Below are positions 1 to 12,118 of a stretch of 64,000 nt of DNA, in pieces. The notes under the pieces are model-generated. The model searched no databases, was not told the DNA's origin, and saw only the letters and a program-made list of their open reading frames with translations. The DNA lies in the NCBI GenBank assembly GCA_021613375.1, contig CM038711.1, forward strand, positions 18,849,194 through 18,913,193, written 5' to 3'. Each line of letters begins with the position of its first letter. The first letter of the stretch is position 1. This DNA comes from Megaleporinus macrocephalus (lineage: Eukaryota > Chordata > Actinopteri > Characiformes > Anostomidae). A program made the translations under genes and the position numbers.

Positions 1-880
1 GTCATGCAATGTTCTGTAACAAAAATAAATCCTTGCCCACATTGTGCCCCCCAAAGAAAGGTTAGGTAACTTCTACCTGTTATGTAACATTGTGTATCGC
101 TTCATAGATTCCCACATTTCACAACAACAGCACATGAACTGACTTGTTTGACAGAGCTACGTCACTAAGCTCTTAGTATGTTCAGTGATCTTCAGTGTCT
201 GTCTGTGGAGACTGGAAGACAATGTGGTGAATTTTCTCCACTTTTTAAAACTGAATGTGTCTGAAACTCTGGAATAATTAGAAAGATTCACATACATTTG
301 GCCATAGAGTGTATCTTTGAGGTAAAATGAATTTAAAAAAACTCTTATTTTAATCTCACTTCTTAGAAAGCAGAATGCTTTATATGGTCCACACTTGTCT
401 TACTTGTCCTCCAAAACAAAAGACTTGAGTCATACCTATAATAACAGAAGCTTCAATGAGATTAGGATGCCTTATAGTGTCTGCTTATGTCCCTGAGAAA
501 TTATGATAATCGAGGTCCAAAGTTACCGCATAGCGGTGATCAAAATTCACCCAGCATATATAAGAGACATAAATCAGAAATAAATTGTCTTTTTACTGTT
601 TACACCATCACAAAAGTCTGGATTTGGGCCACTTTTACCTGCTGTGTGAACCTCAACTTACTTGCCAGGCCAGCATCTATATAATCTGCTAGGGTCAAAC
701 GTGACCTTGTAACAAGTACAGCTCCCTAAACATTTGGTGCTAGAATCTTGCAATGTTATCCACAAGCAGTTCTTTAAATAATGTATGTTTATAAGAGTCT
801 TTTTAATAAAATCTTTCTGCAGAGCATGATTTTGTGATACTATGTGAGAAGATGGGGACTGTACTCTAACTATGTCTAGT
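1..880. other. Intergenic, no gene seen
   Basis: AT-rich sequence with only short open frames that have no recognisable protein character. No splice-flanked exon or repeat that I can name. Confidence 0.5.
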
Positions 881-884
881 CTAG

Positions 885-1035
885 GAGAGCAGCATCGTCA
901 GCAGATCTGCACTGCCCAGGGCAGTGTGAGGTTGAATGCCTTGCCCAAGGGCACAACCAGGGGTACCCTGTCAATCCTGGGATTTGAACCCACAACCCTT
1001 CAGCTGCCGGAGTCTTTTTGTTTGTCACACAAAGG
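885..1035 (-). mobile_element. tRNA-derived SINE fragment
   Basis: Read on the minus strand, this contains a tRNA-like B box (GGTTCAAATCCCAGG, a good match to the Pol III B-box consensus) followed by GTGCCCTTGGGCAAGGC, a core shared by many teleost tRNA-derived SINEs. The open frames here on both strands are by-products of the element, not genes. No target-site duplication is clear, so the copy is old or truncated. Family assignment is from memory. Confidence 0.6.
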
Positions 1036-3295
1036 GGGTGATGATGCGACCATGCATCATCACCCATTACTTTGAGCTTTGCCTTTAATGGATTTAGAAA
1101 TTTCACCCTCTCTCACAAATTTCACTCTTGTTCGCACCCGCTCACATTTAGCCCTGAATTTCCCGTGTCACGCATCACTGCCAGAGGCTGAGGGTTTAAA
1201 AGATTACATCCCTCCTAAATTCTTAGTGTAAGATCAAACTAACAACAAAGACACCTTTTCTAGCTGTTTTTGCTTATGTGCTGACGCAGGCCTCTTCACT
1301 GGAATCAAGATCACAGCGTCCTTGGTTGCAGTTTCATGGTGGTTTCAGCTGTAAGCCCTTGAAAAACAAACAAAGTGGAGGTTCAGGCTGTTTTTGGTGT
1401 CACGTGCTTGACAGTTGATGGCCGGCTCATTTCCTTATCTCCTGCAGACCTGCAGGATTCCACTAGTTATCTGCATCGTAATGCCAGAGCATAATGTTTG
1501 CTCTGTCTTTATGCAGCTGCTGAGTTGCCTTTTTTTTTTTTCTAAGCTGCCGTACATTGACAACCAGCTTTTCATATCACACTCGAGCGTGAACAAAACA
1601 AATTACAGCAATGTAAATAAGACGAGATAGCCCTCCTGTGTGCCGAGCTGGGGACATTCCATAGAAATCCTCAGCCTGCTTTCATTTCCATGTATTAGCA
1701 TGGTTATAAAAGCTCCTCTCCAGCAGGACATTTTGTTCAGTGGATATGTATGAGTGTTTGGTGTGGGGGGTGGGGGGTTACAGTAGACCACAGAATTACA
1801 GTTTTACAGTAGACCAGAGAAGTTTCACTCTTCATAAAGAGTGTTTTATTATTCTTGATTCTTTCAATGTAGACTTCTCTTCTATGAGTTCATTATTTAA
1901 TAAAAATGGCTCAATAACTGCAGGTCATCACCTATTACTAATGTTTCTGTCCCTTCTACCTGAAACGGTCATTTAAGAGTAATTTAAAAAGAAGGTCTGG
2001 CTCAATGTTTAGGTCTAAAATGCAGAAACAATGTACTTTTGAAGGTATGATGTTAATAGTAGATAATTCACTCTTATCCTCATATCCTTCAATATCTTTT
2101 AATATTCTGTAAATGTTCTTCAATACATTGACAATAATCAGATTCTTCTGCTTAAGGGGTACGAAGTACAACCGACCTTCTAATATGTTCTTTTGCACAT
2201 TGCCACCTGAGAGGTCTCCAAATTCCCAAATCTTAAATAGTGCATCTTTAAAGCCACAGTTAGACTAAACATGAGTAAAATTACTAGCTGTTGTTAACAC
2301 TAGCATTCAAAATTTTAGAAGCACTGTTCAAACTTTTGGAATAACTGTTGACCACGGCTTAATCAATACCACATTTGTGTTTGTAAGCAGCAGAGTTATT
2401 GTATTATAATTTGAATTTGTAGAAACAATATTGTTATGCACACACTCTGAAGCATTTACCAAGTTGAAACAAACAGAAAAATAGAAGTAAAGACTTGAAG
2501 CTCTGGATCCGGTATGTGAATCAATGAATTACAGAAAAATAACAGTTTTTATTAATTTTGTGTTAATGCAGTTATGACAGACCAAATGTATTGCAAACAG
2601 ATTTAGACCTAGGAGTGGAGAATGACCCCTTCAAAGCCAGTAAGCCACAGCGTACACCACCTTGGCTTATGCTTTCAAACTCACTGTACGGCGCTCAGCA
2701 GGCTGGAGGTCAGCCATTAAAGACAAAGATATGCAGATACCTGAACTAGATCAGCACTCATGAATGTTAATGCTTGAATATATTGTAATGCTCTAAACTG
2801 GAGGCATGCTGATTGATGTGAGTTTACTGTAGGCAGTAGTTATTAATATGTGGGAGCTGAAAGAAGTACAGAACAGAAAATTATTGGAAGCAGAGGAGGA
2901 AGCACAGAGAATCGGCTTAGGCCTGAGAGAGAGAGAGAGAGAAAAAAAGAGAGAGAGAGATAGAAACTGCTAAGCTGCTGAATAAAAAAGAAAAATAAGT
3001 ATTTTCTTTCTTGATAAAAGAGTGCACAGAGGTATTTAATGAGAAAAATGGTTTCTCTCACAGGGATGAACTTCTAATGAGTTTCCCTCTCAGTCCCACA
3101 CAGAGATTTACAGCAACCATCACAGCAGGTTTTTGATTTTACAGAAGTGAAAGGATTAAGTATTTGGGTTCAGAGTTCGAGTGTTTGAATGAGGGCTGAA
3201 GGCTACAGACATAGCTACCCAGATACTTCCAATCAGTGCTCAGTGCTACCAGTGTATACGACAATAAAATCCTGTAAAAGTGTTCTAAGGATTTG
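1036..3295. other. Intergenic, no gene seen
   Basis: About 2.2 kb of AT-rich DNA. Apart from a GA microsatellite (2925-2960) I see no exon, RNA gene or nameable repeat. Confidence 0.5.
2925..2960. repeat. (GA)n microsatellite
   Basis: GA dinucleotide run interrupted by one short A tract. It makes low-complexity open frames on both strands that should be ignored. Confidence 0.9.
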
Positions 3296-3362
3296 CAACA
3301 TGCACACTTCACACAGAACAGCCCGGACCAGGGATCAAACCCTGTGAGGCGACAGCAAGGCA
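3296..3362 (-). mobile_element. SINE-like repeat, head fragment
   Basis: On the minus strand it reads GTCGCCTCACAGGGTTTGATCC and onward to CTGTTCTGTGTG and GTGTGCATGTT. The same order occurs in the longer copy at 54880-55190 on the plus strand (CCTCACAG, a B-box-like stretch, CTGTTCTGTGTG, TGTATGTTCTCCC). It is therefore the 5' part of that family in opposite orientation. The GGTTTGATCC stretch resembles a Pol III B box. Confidence 0.55.
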
Positions 3363-3668
3363 ATGTTACATGTTACATACATGTTAAATATGGAAATGTT
3401 TTACACTTCTAGATATTTGCAATTCTATAATATGTTCAAATATGAATGAGCAGATATGGATTTGTAAACACACTGGCCATACAAAAGAACATACACAAAA
3501 ACTGAATTCCTGGACTAAATCATATAAAATCTCCCATTTACCAGCGGATGACCTAGCTGTAAAACACCCCAATGTAAACTGTTTCAGAAACTTCATAAGA
3601 TTTCAAGCTGTTTTAAATGAAAGCTAAAGGGTGATCCAAAGTTATTTTAAAAACATCCCAATAGCATC

Positions 3669-3722
3669 TTGTTGAGGTCTGAATCATTGTTGAGGTCTGA
3701 ATCATTGTTGAGGTCTGAATCA
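3669..3722. repeat. Three exact 18-bp tandem copies
   Basis: The unit TTGTTGAGGTCTGAATCA occurs three times head to tail without a mismatch, followed by the start of a fourth (TTGTT). Perfect identity suggests recent expansion. Confidence 0.9.
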
Positions 3723-3729
3723 TTGTTTA

Positions 3730-5470
3730 ACCTACTTAATTTGGGTCTATAAAGCTGCTACTTTGAGCCATTTCTTTGTTTACCATTTTCATAGATTTGT
3801 TCATCAAAACGAAAAAAATACACAATAAAATGAAGTATTGTTGTATAGTGAGTAAGCTGCTGAGGTGAGGGGTATTTGACTTGAACCAAATAATGTCCCA
3901 ATGTACCGGACTGCTGACAGAGGGAAGCTCTAGCTCTGATAACTGTTCAAATGCTTTACATGAATGATCTACCAGGATTTTATATATAAACATCACTCTG
4001 CCCCATATATTGTCAGGACTTTTTCCATATCATTGGTTAATCTTTGGGCATTTGAACCAAACAGTGTTTGACTGCATTTTCCAGCTCCACAAACAGTGCT
4101 AGTACCTTGCTAAGCACATTGGGTACAGTCAGCCTGTGAAAAGTCTAAGTGTCACAGAGCAGTCATGACATCCCTAGTAAAAGAATTACATCTATTCTCA
4201 GTTGTCGAGCCATCATTATTTAGGTAGGCAAAGTTAAAAACAGTTGACTTGTACAGCATTGCTATGTTGTGTAGAATTGCATTTTTGCAAGGAGATGAAC
4301 AAGGAGCTAAATGCAAGGTACATCCACATTCCAAGATTAACCAGCTGATCCCTGCTTGGAACAAAGAACAAAAAATACTATCAGAGTTCGGTTCTGTTAG
4401 CAAAGTTGTCTAAGACGAGCATTTCCCAAGTGACAGCGCAGTATGTCAAAAAAGTGTGTAGCTGAAAAAATGATATTCTGCAAGAATTTGGCATAATGGA
4501 TAAAATTTTGTCTGTCACTGCTGATAATGCTGCAATGGATTTGGAATGTATATATTTCAAATGATACCCAACCCTAATGAATGAATGCACAGTTTGATGT
4601 GTTTCACTGATGTGAAAGCTATAATAATTTGGAAGTCAACTGAAAGTCAACAAGAACAGTAGATGGCAGACTTGGCCTTGTGGAGGCTGTTGCCCAATTT
4701 GGATAGGCAAGTTTAATATAAAAGTGTTATTATTTTTATAAATAAATAAAAATATTCTGTTTTATATTATAATAATATTATTTAATGATTTAGTCTAATA
4801 AAAGTGGCTTCTATATGGTTGAGGCTTCTGAGTAAGGAACAGTCAGGCAGTGCTTGGTGTTATTTCTCTATACAGTCTTGATTAGTTTGGTCCTGTGTGT
4901 TGTTGTGAGGTGTAACAGGGAAACTGAATTTGGTATATTAGTAAGAAAATTAAGTTTCATTTACTTATTCTACATTATGCAGGGTAAAGAGCCACTCTCT
5001 GCACTGAGTAAGCCTTTTTAGCGTAATTGTTCATGAATGAAAACTTTACTTGTATTCAGAATTGTGGAACACTGTTCATAGTTCAGTTTGGAAACACAAA
5101 ATGAAACCAATTGCAAATGTATCATTAAACTGCTTCTAATATGATGCTAATATTTTGTAGGTTTTTAACAATTTATTGGAAGCTATGTTTGTTATGTTTG
5201 TTGGTGAATGTAGTATCCAAAATGTAAAATTAATATTTTAATTGTTTAATGTTTGAAATGAATGATCTTACTAATCCAGCTGCTATTCACGGATTTTTTG
5301 TCACAAGAAATAAAAACATTTCATTTATAATTTTATGTTGTAGTATTTTTTTGTGCATTTAACATTTGGCTGGGTTTACATTTTAGTTTAATATGACAAG
5401 TGATTCCAAAATTTTGGTTGATCTCCAAAGATGAAGTACCACTAAATCTTACCATGAAATTAATATTTGT
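3730..5470. other. Intergenic, no gene seen
   Basis: AT-rich DNA without recognisable coding exons. Short frames on both strands show no protein motif. Confidence 0.45.
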
Positions 5471-5479
5471 CAAATCTAT

Positions 5480-6054
5480 GTGTGCCACAATTCTTGGCAC
5501 CCCTAGAAATTTCTATACTTTTACAAAAGTATTTCTTCACTCATTTAAATGTGATTTCACTCTCAGGGCAATAATTAAGAAACTTAAGGAAACAGGAGAT
5601 GGTAAGGATTTAGTGTAGACAGAAAGATAGCCATGCAGTAAAGTACCTCATCCCCATTGTGAAGTGTGGTGGTGGATCTGTGATGCTGTGGGGCATCAGG
5701 TTTTTCTTCCGAAAACCTTGGATAGTTTATTTGGATGCATTTATCAAAGACTCCATCAAGTACCTGCAGGCACACCTCAAATCGACACTAAAAGACTGAC
5801 CACAGAATCGAGGTTTTGCTATGGTCAATCCAGTCCTCAGACCTAAACCCCACAGCCAAACTATGGGATGAGCTAAAGAGGAAAATCAACAAGTGTGGAC
5901 CTCAGAATCTGAAGGATCTGAGAAACAGTCTCAGAACGCTTGTCATGTGTTCCAGTTTTATCAAGCGTAGTAGATGAAGATTCAGAGGATCAACAGAGGA
6001 GGCTTTTTACAGCCTGTTTCACCAGCAGTGGCAATATTTGTGAAAGGCACTGTA
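5480..6054 (+). mobile_element. Tc1/mariner-like transposon remnant
   Basis: The left end carries CACAATTCTTGGCACCCCT and the right end CAATATTTGTGAAAGGCACTG, the inverted-terminal-repeat style of teleost Tc1-like elements. Between them is decayed transposase. Near 5655-5700 a frame reads IVKCGGGSVMLWG, the catalytic-core motif of Tc1 transposases. Near 5817-5890 another frame reads SSDLNP and KLWDELKRK, matching the conserved SPDLNPIE-LW-LK block next to the catalytic acidic residues. The two blocks are in different frames with stops between them, and the N-terminal DNA-binding half is missing. The element is internally deleted and inactive. Full Tc1 elements are about 1.6 kb; about 0.57 kb remains. 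Confidence 0.85.
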
Positions 6055-6060
6055 ATGGGT

Positions 6061-7340
6061 TCTAAATTTAGATTAACTACTGAGTAAGTTGGAGAAACCA
6101 GTGCTTGTTGTCTTCTAGTGTCCTCCTGTGCTCCCTGCTATTAGAACAAGATATGACTGAGGATAGGAGCCATTTAATCTAGACAGTGTATGGGGCAGTG
6201 TGTTTTATGGTAAGTCCCCACTAGACCATTAAAGGCTCTGTCATGCTGTAAAACATCAGTTTAATGTGAAGCATCTCAAATGTCTGCATGTAATTATGTG
6301 TATTTAAATTTAACTAACCAGGTTTCACCTTTTCTCGAAAAGACCAATAGTTTTTTGCGTGTAACATTTGAACCTTTCAACTTTCAGAATAACTGTGCTG
6401 ACTACGGATGACGTTATCAACTTCCCAGCCTATACTGATCGTTTCAGACATACGTATAAGCATTTGTGGTCGCACAGGAGCGACCATGAGTAAGAAATGT
6501 GTTCTTTTTCCTGTAGTCCTCTGCAACATCTTATCTTTCTGTCTTGTTGTTTGCTTCCAGTGACGCATTTGGGAAAGTAACAGCTGGCTTTGTGATGGCC
6601 ACATGCTAAATAATTCACTGCCATACACATTTAACCATACTCACACTAGATATGGCCTGAGACTCAGGACATTCAGAGTTTAAGAGGGTCCACAGACAGA
6701 CTAAGAGGTTATGCTTGCTTTTCATACATCAGGAAAGGCAATTGGGTTTCATACTGTCAGCACAGACCTCCAGAGTGACGTTATTGTGTAGTCCTTGACA
6801 TGCCTATATTTGGCAACTAGGGGCCAATATATGCTGCTGTTAAAAAACGTGCTGTTATGTCTTGTAAACTTTAATGATCCAAAAGCAGTACATTTTGCTG
6901 TACAAACAGTATTTCTCTAAGAGGAGTTATCAGGTTGTTATGAAACCAAAATATATGGCAGTTATAGGTTGCAGTTTAAGTTGCTGGTGTTTGTATATAA
7001 TAGTGTTGAAGACTTTCCTGCAGCATTATTTCATTGTGCAGGAGCATTAGCTTGCTTGTAGCTTGTATGTGGCCTTTTCAGAAACACCCTTTATTTCTCT
7101 TGTGGAGATTAGCAACTTAGGCTTTGATTTCCTAATATGGGCATAACACCAAATACAGAATAGGTCTATTGAGACTGGCTTTGAAAACTACTGTTGAATT
7201 TGCCGTTTACCAGGCAAGTTACTCAAATGATACGAAGACTTGAATATGGATACAGTACAATTTGTCATTTTATATATGAAGTAAAATAGCTAGCATATTA
7301 GTTCAGTAGCATAATGTAACTAGCAAACACAGGATGGTTG
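6061..7340. other. Intergenic, no gene seen
   Basis: About 1.3 kb with only short unrecognisable frames. No repeat that I can name. Confidence 0.45.
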
Positions 7341-7356
7341 TGCAGGTTGAGAAAAG

Positions 7357-7849
7357 TGAGGAACAAGGGATGAATAAACGACAAATAGTGGAGTATGGCT
7401 GGGTATTACCATAGATTAAAGCTTGGGTATCTGCCCTAAGTGTGTGCAGGCAGTTTGGTGGCTGTAGGTTTAACAAAAGCATAATGTTTGGGTTTGAACG
7501 GAAATGAATGGGACCCTATGGGGAAACAAAGGATGAATAAATGACAAAGACAACTGCAGGCCAGTATGTATGTGTATTAGTGGTTAGGGACCTGCCCTGA
7601 TTAAGTACATGCAGTTTGGTATCTGTGGGTAATATAAAACCATGAGGTTTGGTGTGTCCGAAAATGAATAGAACTCTATGGGAAAAAGATGTATTAAAAA
7701 AAAAAAATAAAACAGATGAGTGCAGGATGAACCAATAATAAATTTGTTGTCGGGGGTCTGCCCTGAATCAGTGTATGCAAAACAATGTTGGTCAAGCAGA
7801 GGTTTAGTAGATTGGCGTGTACAATTCCATCCTACTCATTCTCTATGGG
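7357..7849. repeat. Diverged tandem array, three units of about 160-167 bp
   Basis: Three successive units share landmarks in the same order: GATGAATAAA or a variant, CTGCCCTGA-like (7431, 7592, 7758), a GCAGTTTGGT-like block in the first two units, and CTATGGG (7516, 7676, 7843) before a run of A. Landmark spacing is 161 and 166 bp for the first and 160 and 167 bp for the last. Units are far from identical, so the duplication is old. The array abuts the 80-bp shared repeat at 7970. Confidence 0.7.
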
Positions 7850-7969
7850 AAAAAATTCTGGAAAAAATGTTTTCTGGAAACAGAATCGATATTTTGATTC
7901 TACGGGATGAGTTACAAGCAAAAAACGTAATGCAATGCGTAACCAAAATTAAGTCAACAGGTACGTTAC

Positions 7970-8049
7970 ACTGTATTATGTCTTATGCCACTATTATCTA
8001 AGCATCACCATCACTAATATCTGGTGAGCAGCTTTCTATTTTGAACGGT
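7970..8049 (+). repeat. Shared 80-bp repeat, copy 1
   Basis: From CTGTATTATGTCTTATGCC to TTTTGAACGGT this segment matches, at high identity and with one 8-bp indel, the reverse complement of 12653-12740 inside the arrdc4 3' UTR. Similarity stops sharply on both sides. The class is unknown; it could be an interspersed repeat or a stray duplication. Confidence 0.8.
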
Positions 8050-9257
8050 TGGGCTGCTGTACATAACTGAGAAAAGGTCTAATGAATGCAGGTAGGAGTA
8101 TTTCAGTGTTACTACTGCTACAGAAGCTAAAACCATCAAATATGAATTAAAACAATGTTTCAATTAATTTTTAAAACTAATAAAAAGCATGAATGATCCT
8201 TTCAGTTTCTATGAACTCTGTACTGTATATTGACGAACCAGCTGCACTGCTGTGCATAGTGGTCTCAAAAACATCAAGAGACATCAAGACTCAGGGAAAC
8301 AAGCTGGACGTGGTGATATGCACTCAGTCCCATCAGCAGGGATATACCAAGCCTTTCCACAATCATTGCCAAGTTCCAAAGCCTGTGTGAATGCCAAGAG
8401 CACGTACTGGGAAATAAACAGACATGAGCATGGAAGGAAATCAGCAGTGTTACACACGATCACTGGACACTGGCATGCTCACACATGATGTCCTGGCAGG
8501 CCTAGTTGTGAGAGTGACTGCTGAGCTGTTAGAGAATAAAAGTATGAATGTGCTTTCTCATTCAAAACACATTCAAGTTAATTCAGTATTAAGGGATTAC
8601 ATGTTAAAGTGTGAATTGTGAGGACCAAGATACACGTTGGTGGACAAAGATTGGACCTAGATATTTAGAAGATATCTGTATAGTGTTACATCCAATTCTT
8701 GGCATTTCCCTGAAAATGGTAAACCTTTGAATCCAACTTCAGGATTTTATTACAAAATGATATTTGATAAATGTAGTTATTGGATGTCTCTCAATATGTG
8801 TTGTCTTTAGATTTGTTGGTACAAAAAGTTGGACTAAGGCTGATTTGTGTAGGTGGTAGTGGGAGGCAGTAATTATATCCTATAGCTCAAACGCTATTGA
8901 GAAACTGCCTCGTTTAATTTGTTCATTGTTTCAACATTGTTTTTCTCTTAATTACCATTTTAATCACAGGATTTTGTGCTGTCTTTAACTTTAGTTAATC
9001 ATACCAGTCAGTGTCTTTCAGACACATAAAGCCATAAATTCAGCTGCTCAGGTGGAGGGATAGCGCAGTCGACAAGTAACCTGACACAGACTTCAAACTG
9101 TCAGTAGCTGTGTTGGGAAACTGAAAGAGAAGCTTTAAATACTCCCACTGAGCACTTTGTTTACGTACATCTGCCTTATTTCTACAGGCATTTCCCATTT
9201 TATCAGCTTCACTGTTTATTTACACAATTTGTTACCACATGTCACAGGACCACCATA
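8050..9257. other. Intergenic; weak tRNA-like SINE head near 9056
   Basis: No exon recognised. Near 9056-9075 the string GATAGCGCAGTCGACAAG resembles a Pol III A box (TRGCNNAGY) as in SINE heads, but no B box follows at the right distance, so this is only a possible fragment. Confidence 0.35.
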
Positions 9258-9620
9258 AGGCAGGCGTTATCTGGATGCACTGCAATGATACTGACATGAT
9301 GGTGGTGTGTTAGTGTATGTTGTGGTGGTACAAGTGGATCAGACACAGCAGTGCTGGAGCTTTTAAGCACTGTGTCTACTTACTGTCCCCTCTGTGATAC
9401 TTCTACTTCGTTGGTCCAACTTGTAGATGTAAAGCCAGAGAGTTCTTTATAAGTGGTCACAGGACACCGTAGGCTGGGTAGTTTGGTTTGTGGACTATTC
9501 TGAGTGCAACAGTGACAATGAGGTGTTTAAAAACTCTGCTATGTCTGATCCACTCATACCAGCACAACACTCAGTGTCACTGCACCCCAGAACACCCCAG
9601 AATATATGACCACTAAAGAA
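9258..9620. mobile_element. Fold-back (long inverted repeat) element
   Basis: The left arm (about 9280-9370) reads AGTGGATCAGACACAGCAG and then a GGAGCTTTTAAGCAC stretch. The right arm (about 9515-9570) holds the reverse complement form: GTGTTTAAAAACTCTGC, then ATGTCTGATCCACTCATACC and CAGCACAACAC. The arms are separated by a spacer of about 150 bp. I recognise this as a very common non-autonomous element of characins, catfishes and knifefishes. This copy is decayed and has no coding capacity. Confidence 0.75.
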
Positions 9621-12047
9621 CATGGTAGCAGGGGTTTAAATTCACCACAGTGTGTAATAGGAGAAGTGTAGATACCAGATAAAGTCCTCAGTGAGTGTAG
9701 GTTCATTAGTTACTTTGAATAATAAATAAAAAGGCTCTATTTGTGTTGTGTGCACCGTGACCCCTGGATTCCTATTGCTACCCCGGTCAAGAAAGTATTA
9801 CAAATCTCCATTTTACACTCTGAATAACTGTTTCAGTGATTGAACCATGCAGAAAAAAAACAGTAACTGAAAATGAACTAAATGCTAATAAGAAGTGGAA
9901 AATACTTTAGATGTTTACTTTAGATGTTGATGTATAATCCCTAGATTTTTGGTGGAGAATTCTGTTAAGCATGGAATGAAAGTAGCCAGCGGTATGAGAT
10001 TTTAGAAAGATTTGTACTAGTTAGTCTGCACACACCTGGGCTGGCTCTCATTAACTGAGATTCAAACTCCCAGGTGTATCCCCAACAGGAACAAATTCCC
10101 ATGACCAGAGTCCTCCATGATGGATGCATCAAGAAGGCACTTATGTGCAGGGTTCCTCGTTCCATCTTAAACATCAAACACAAGGACTTTTCAAGGGGAT
10201 TCTGTTCCAAAAAGGTATGGGTTACTTTTTGCATATTCTAATGAGGGGACACATCTAAGCTATGGATTATGATGCTAGAGAATCTTGTACAAGCAGTATT
10301 GTAGTATTCTTGTTGATGGCCATATCACAGTGAATGCAGTTTGTATCTTATAAAGTAAGATGCTTTGTATTTGAACAAAAAGTTTTTATTTAAAATGTTT
10401 TCCTGTGATCAGGGAATCTACTCTGTGGACGTTGCCCTAGATTAGGCACTGGAGATCAAATGATACCAGTAAGACGGAGGATGGAAGTAATTCTGATGTT
10501 CAGATGGTTCATATTACCTTGACCTCTCACCTAGAGAGTATGAACTGACGGGTGACACAGTGACATTATCACTGTGGCATGCATGTCCCTCTGTGGAGTG
10601 ATTTACGTGTCTGTTTACACAACTGCTGTGTCCTACAGGTCTGAGTTCACACTTTTAGAACAGACAGTTGACCACTAGCATCAACAATGACATCATGTAT
10701 CATGACAGCTCTCTGGGAAACACTTAGAAAGGAGCTTTGCTGTCACCTCAGTAACACAGTTACTAAATTAGAATCTCTTAAGTATCTGAACTTTTGTGAT
10801 GCTTTATTGTGAGCAGTCAGAGAAATACTAATGTTGGGCTTTTCTGGTGCTTTTATTTAAAGTAAAACTCTTTCTGCTGTTTTCTTCTATTTAATTTGAG
10901 TTTGGCAGAACTAACACAGCTGGCGTAGGCGACATCAGAATTACCAAAGTACAATGCTAGCAACAAGTTAGGCAGCAGTCCACCTTAACTGTTTTACAGA
11001 TAGCTTGCCCCTCATTCACATACCAATGCTGCATTTTTACAAGGCACACAAGAAATGTCTCCAGTACTTGCACAAATATGACCTTTCTATAACAGGAGCT
11101 TGTGTGGCTTCAGTTTTAGAAGCATAGTCCAACATCAGGCCAGGATCACTCATTAGGTTTTATGGGTGCTTGTCCGGGGGCCTGAGCCACAAGCAAGCCC
11201 CCGAGAGCAACTATGAGAAAATCTAAACCGCTGTTTTGACTGCCGGTAGGAACTTACTATCGGTTAAAAAACAATTTATCATTATGTTCTGGGCAGTCAT
11301 AATCCTGATTCTCTCCACATATTTCCTAAACAGCTGCTACATTTTTAGCAGTGAGTTAGATAGTGTTCTTTTTAAAATCCTGTAGCAGCAGCGAAGAGGA
11401 AAACACAGGAAACATAGCACCCCAAGCAAATGCTCTTTTACTGAACATGGCAGCTGTGAATCAACCAATTGCTTAATGGCTCGGAAACAGGCAGGCTACC
11501 TCCAACCACACAATTTCCCAAACACCGACCCCACAGCCCAGCACAAAATGACACAAACAATGCATATACACATTATAAAATCCACAACAACTGTTAAATC
11601 CACAACTTATTTACACATTAAAGGTCTCTCACTTAAAAGTGGCCTTTCAGAAGCCTCAGTGCATCAACAAACGCAGAAGCCAGAAGCAGGACGCTGCAGT
11701 ACAAGACGATCATTTCCAAATATAAAACCTCAGCCACCCCGAGTGGGGTTGTGTGATATATATCGTCTATGATAATATCTTAGTTGCTGTGTTAATGATG
11801 CGCAAGCTGACATTATGGAGTACGCCACTGACTGGGAAAAAACAATCTCGACTCCACGCGTTCACTTCTTCATGCTTTAGTACAGGCTGCTGCGAGTGCG
11901 CATTCAGACAGTGGCCATACTGTGTGCCAGCATAGGCTAAAGCTAGCATAGCTGCCTAAACAGCACACCTAAAGCTGAAAGGAGTGAACACACTGCACCA
12001 GGGGAAGAAATTCAAACAGCACCAGCCTGACAGTCTACCACCTTAGA
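9621..12047. other. Intergenic, no gene seen
   Basis: About 2.4 kb of unannotated DNA downstream of arrdc4. It holds several short open frames with no motif (for example minus strand 9965-10234) and one GC-rich hairpin listed separately. Confidence 0.45.
11167..11210. other. GC-rich hairpin
   Basis: CGGGGGC (11175-11181) and its exact complement GCCCCCG (11197-11203) enclose a 15-base loop, and the flanking TGCT and AGCA extend the pairing after a small bulge. It stands out in AT-rich surroundings. I cannot assign a class; it may be part of a decayed repeat. Confidence 0.5.
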
Positions 12048-12118
12048 TGGTGCTGGGATTTGCTCCCCCACCATGACCCTGGCTAGCGGGATAAAGCGGA
12101 AGGTGATGGATGGATGGA
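12048..12118 (+). mobile_element. SINE-like repeat, 3' tail fragment
   Basis: ATGACCCTGGCTAGCGGG, then ATAAAGCGGAAGGTGATGG, then a short GGAT repeat. It is nearly the same as the end of the copy at 54880-55190 (TGACCCTGACTAGCAGG, ATAAAGCAGAAG, GGATGGATAAA). Only the tail survives. Confidence 0.65.

Noticed and set aside
5584..5846. Open frames in the Tc1 remnant as genes
   Set aside because: They are out-of-frame pieces. The real transposase blocks lie in other frames and are interrupted by stops.
8190..8490. Possible transposase helix-turn-helix in overlapping plus-strand frames
   Set aside because: One frame faintly resembles S-x-S-T-I-I-x-K-F, but no neighbouring catalytic motif or terminal repeats support it.
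9965..10234. 89-codon minus-strand frame
   Set aside because: No recognisable motif, no splice-site context and unexceptional length for chance.
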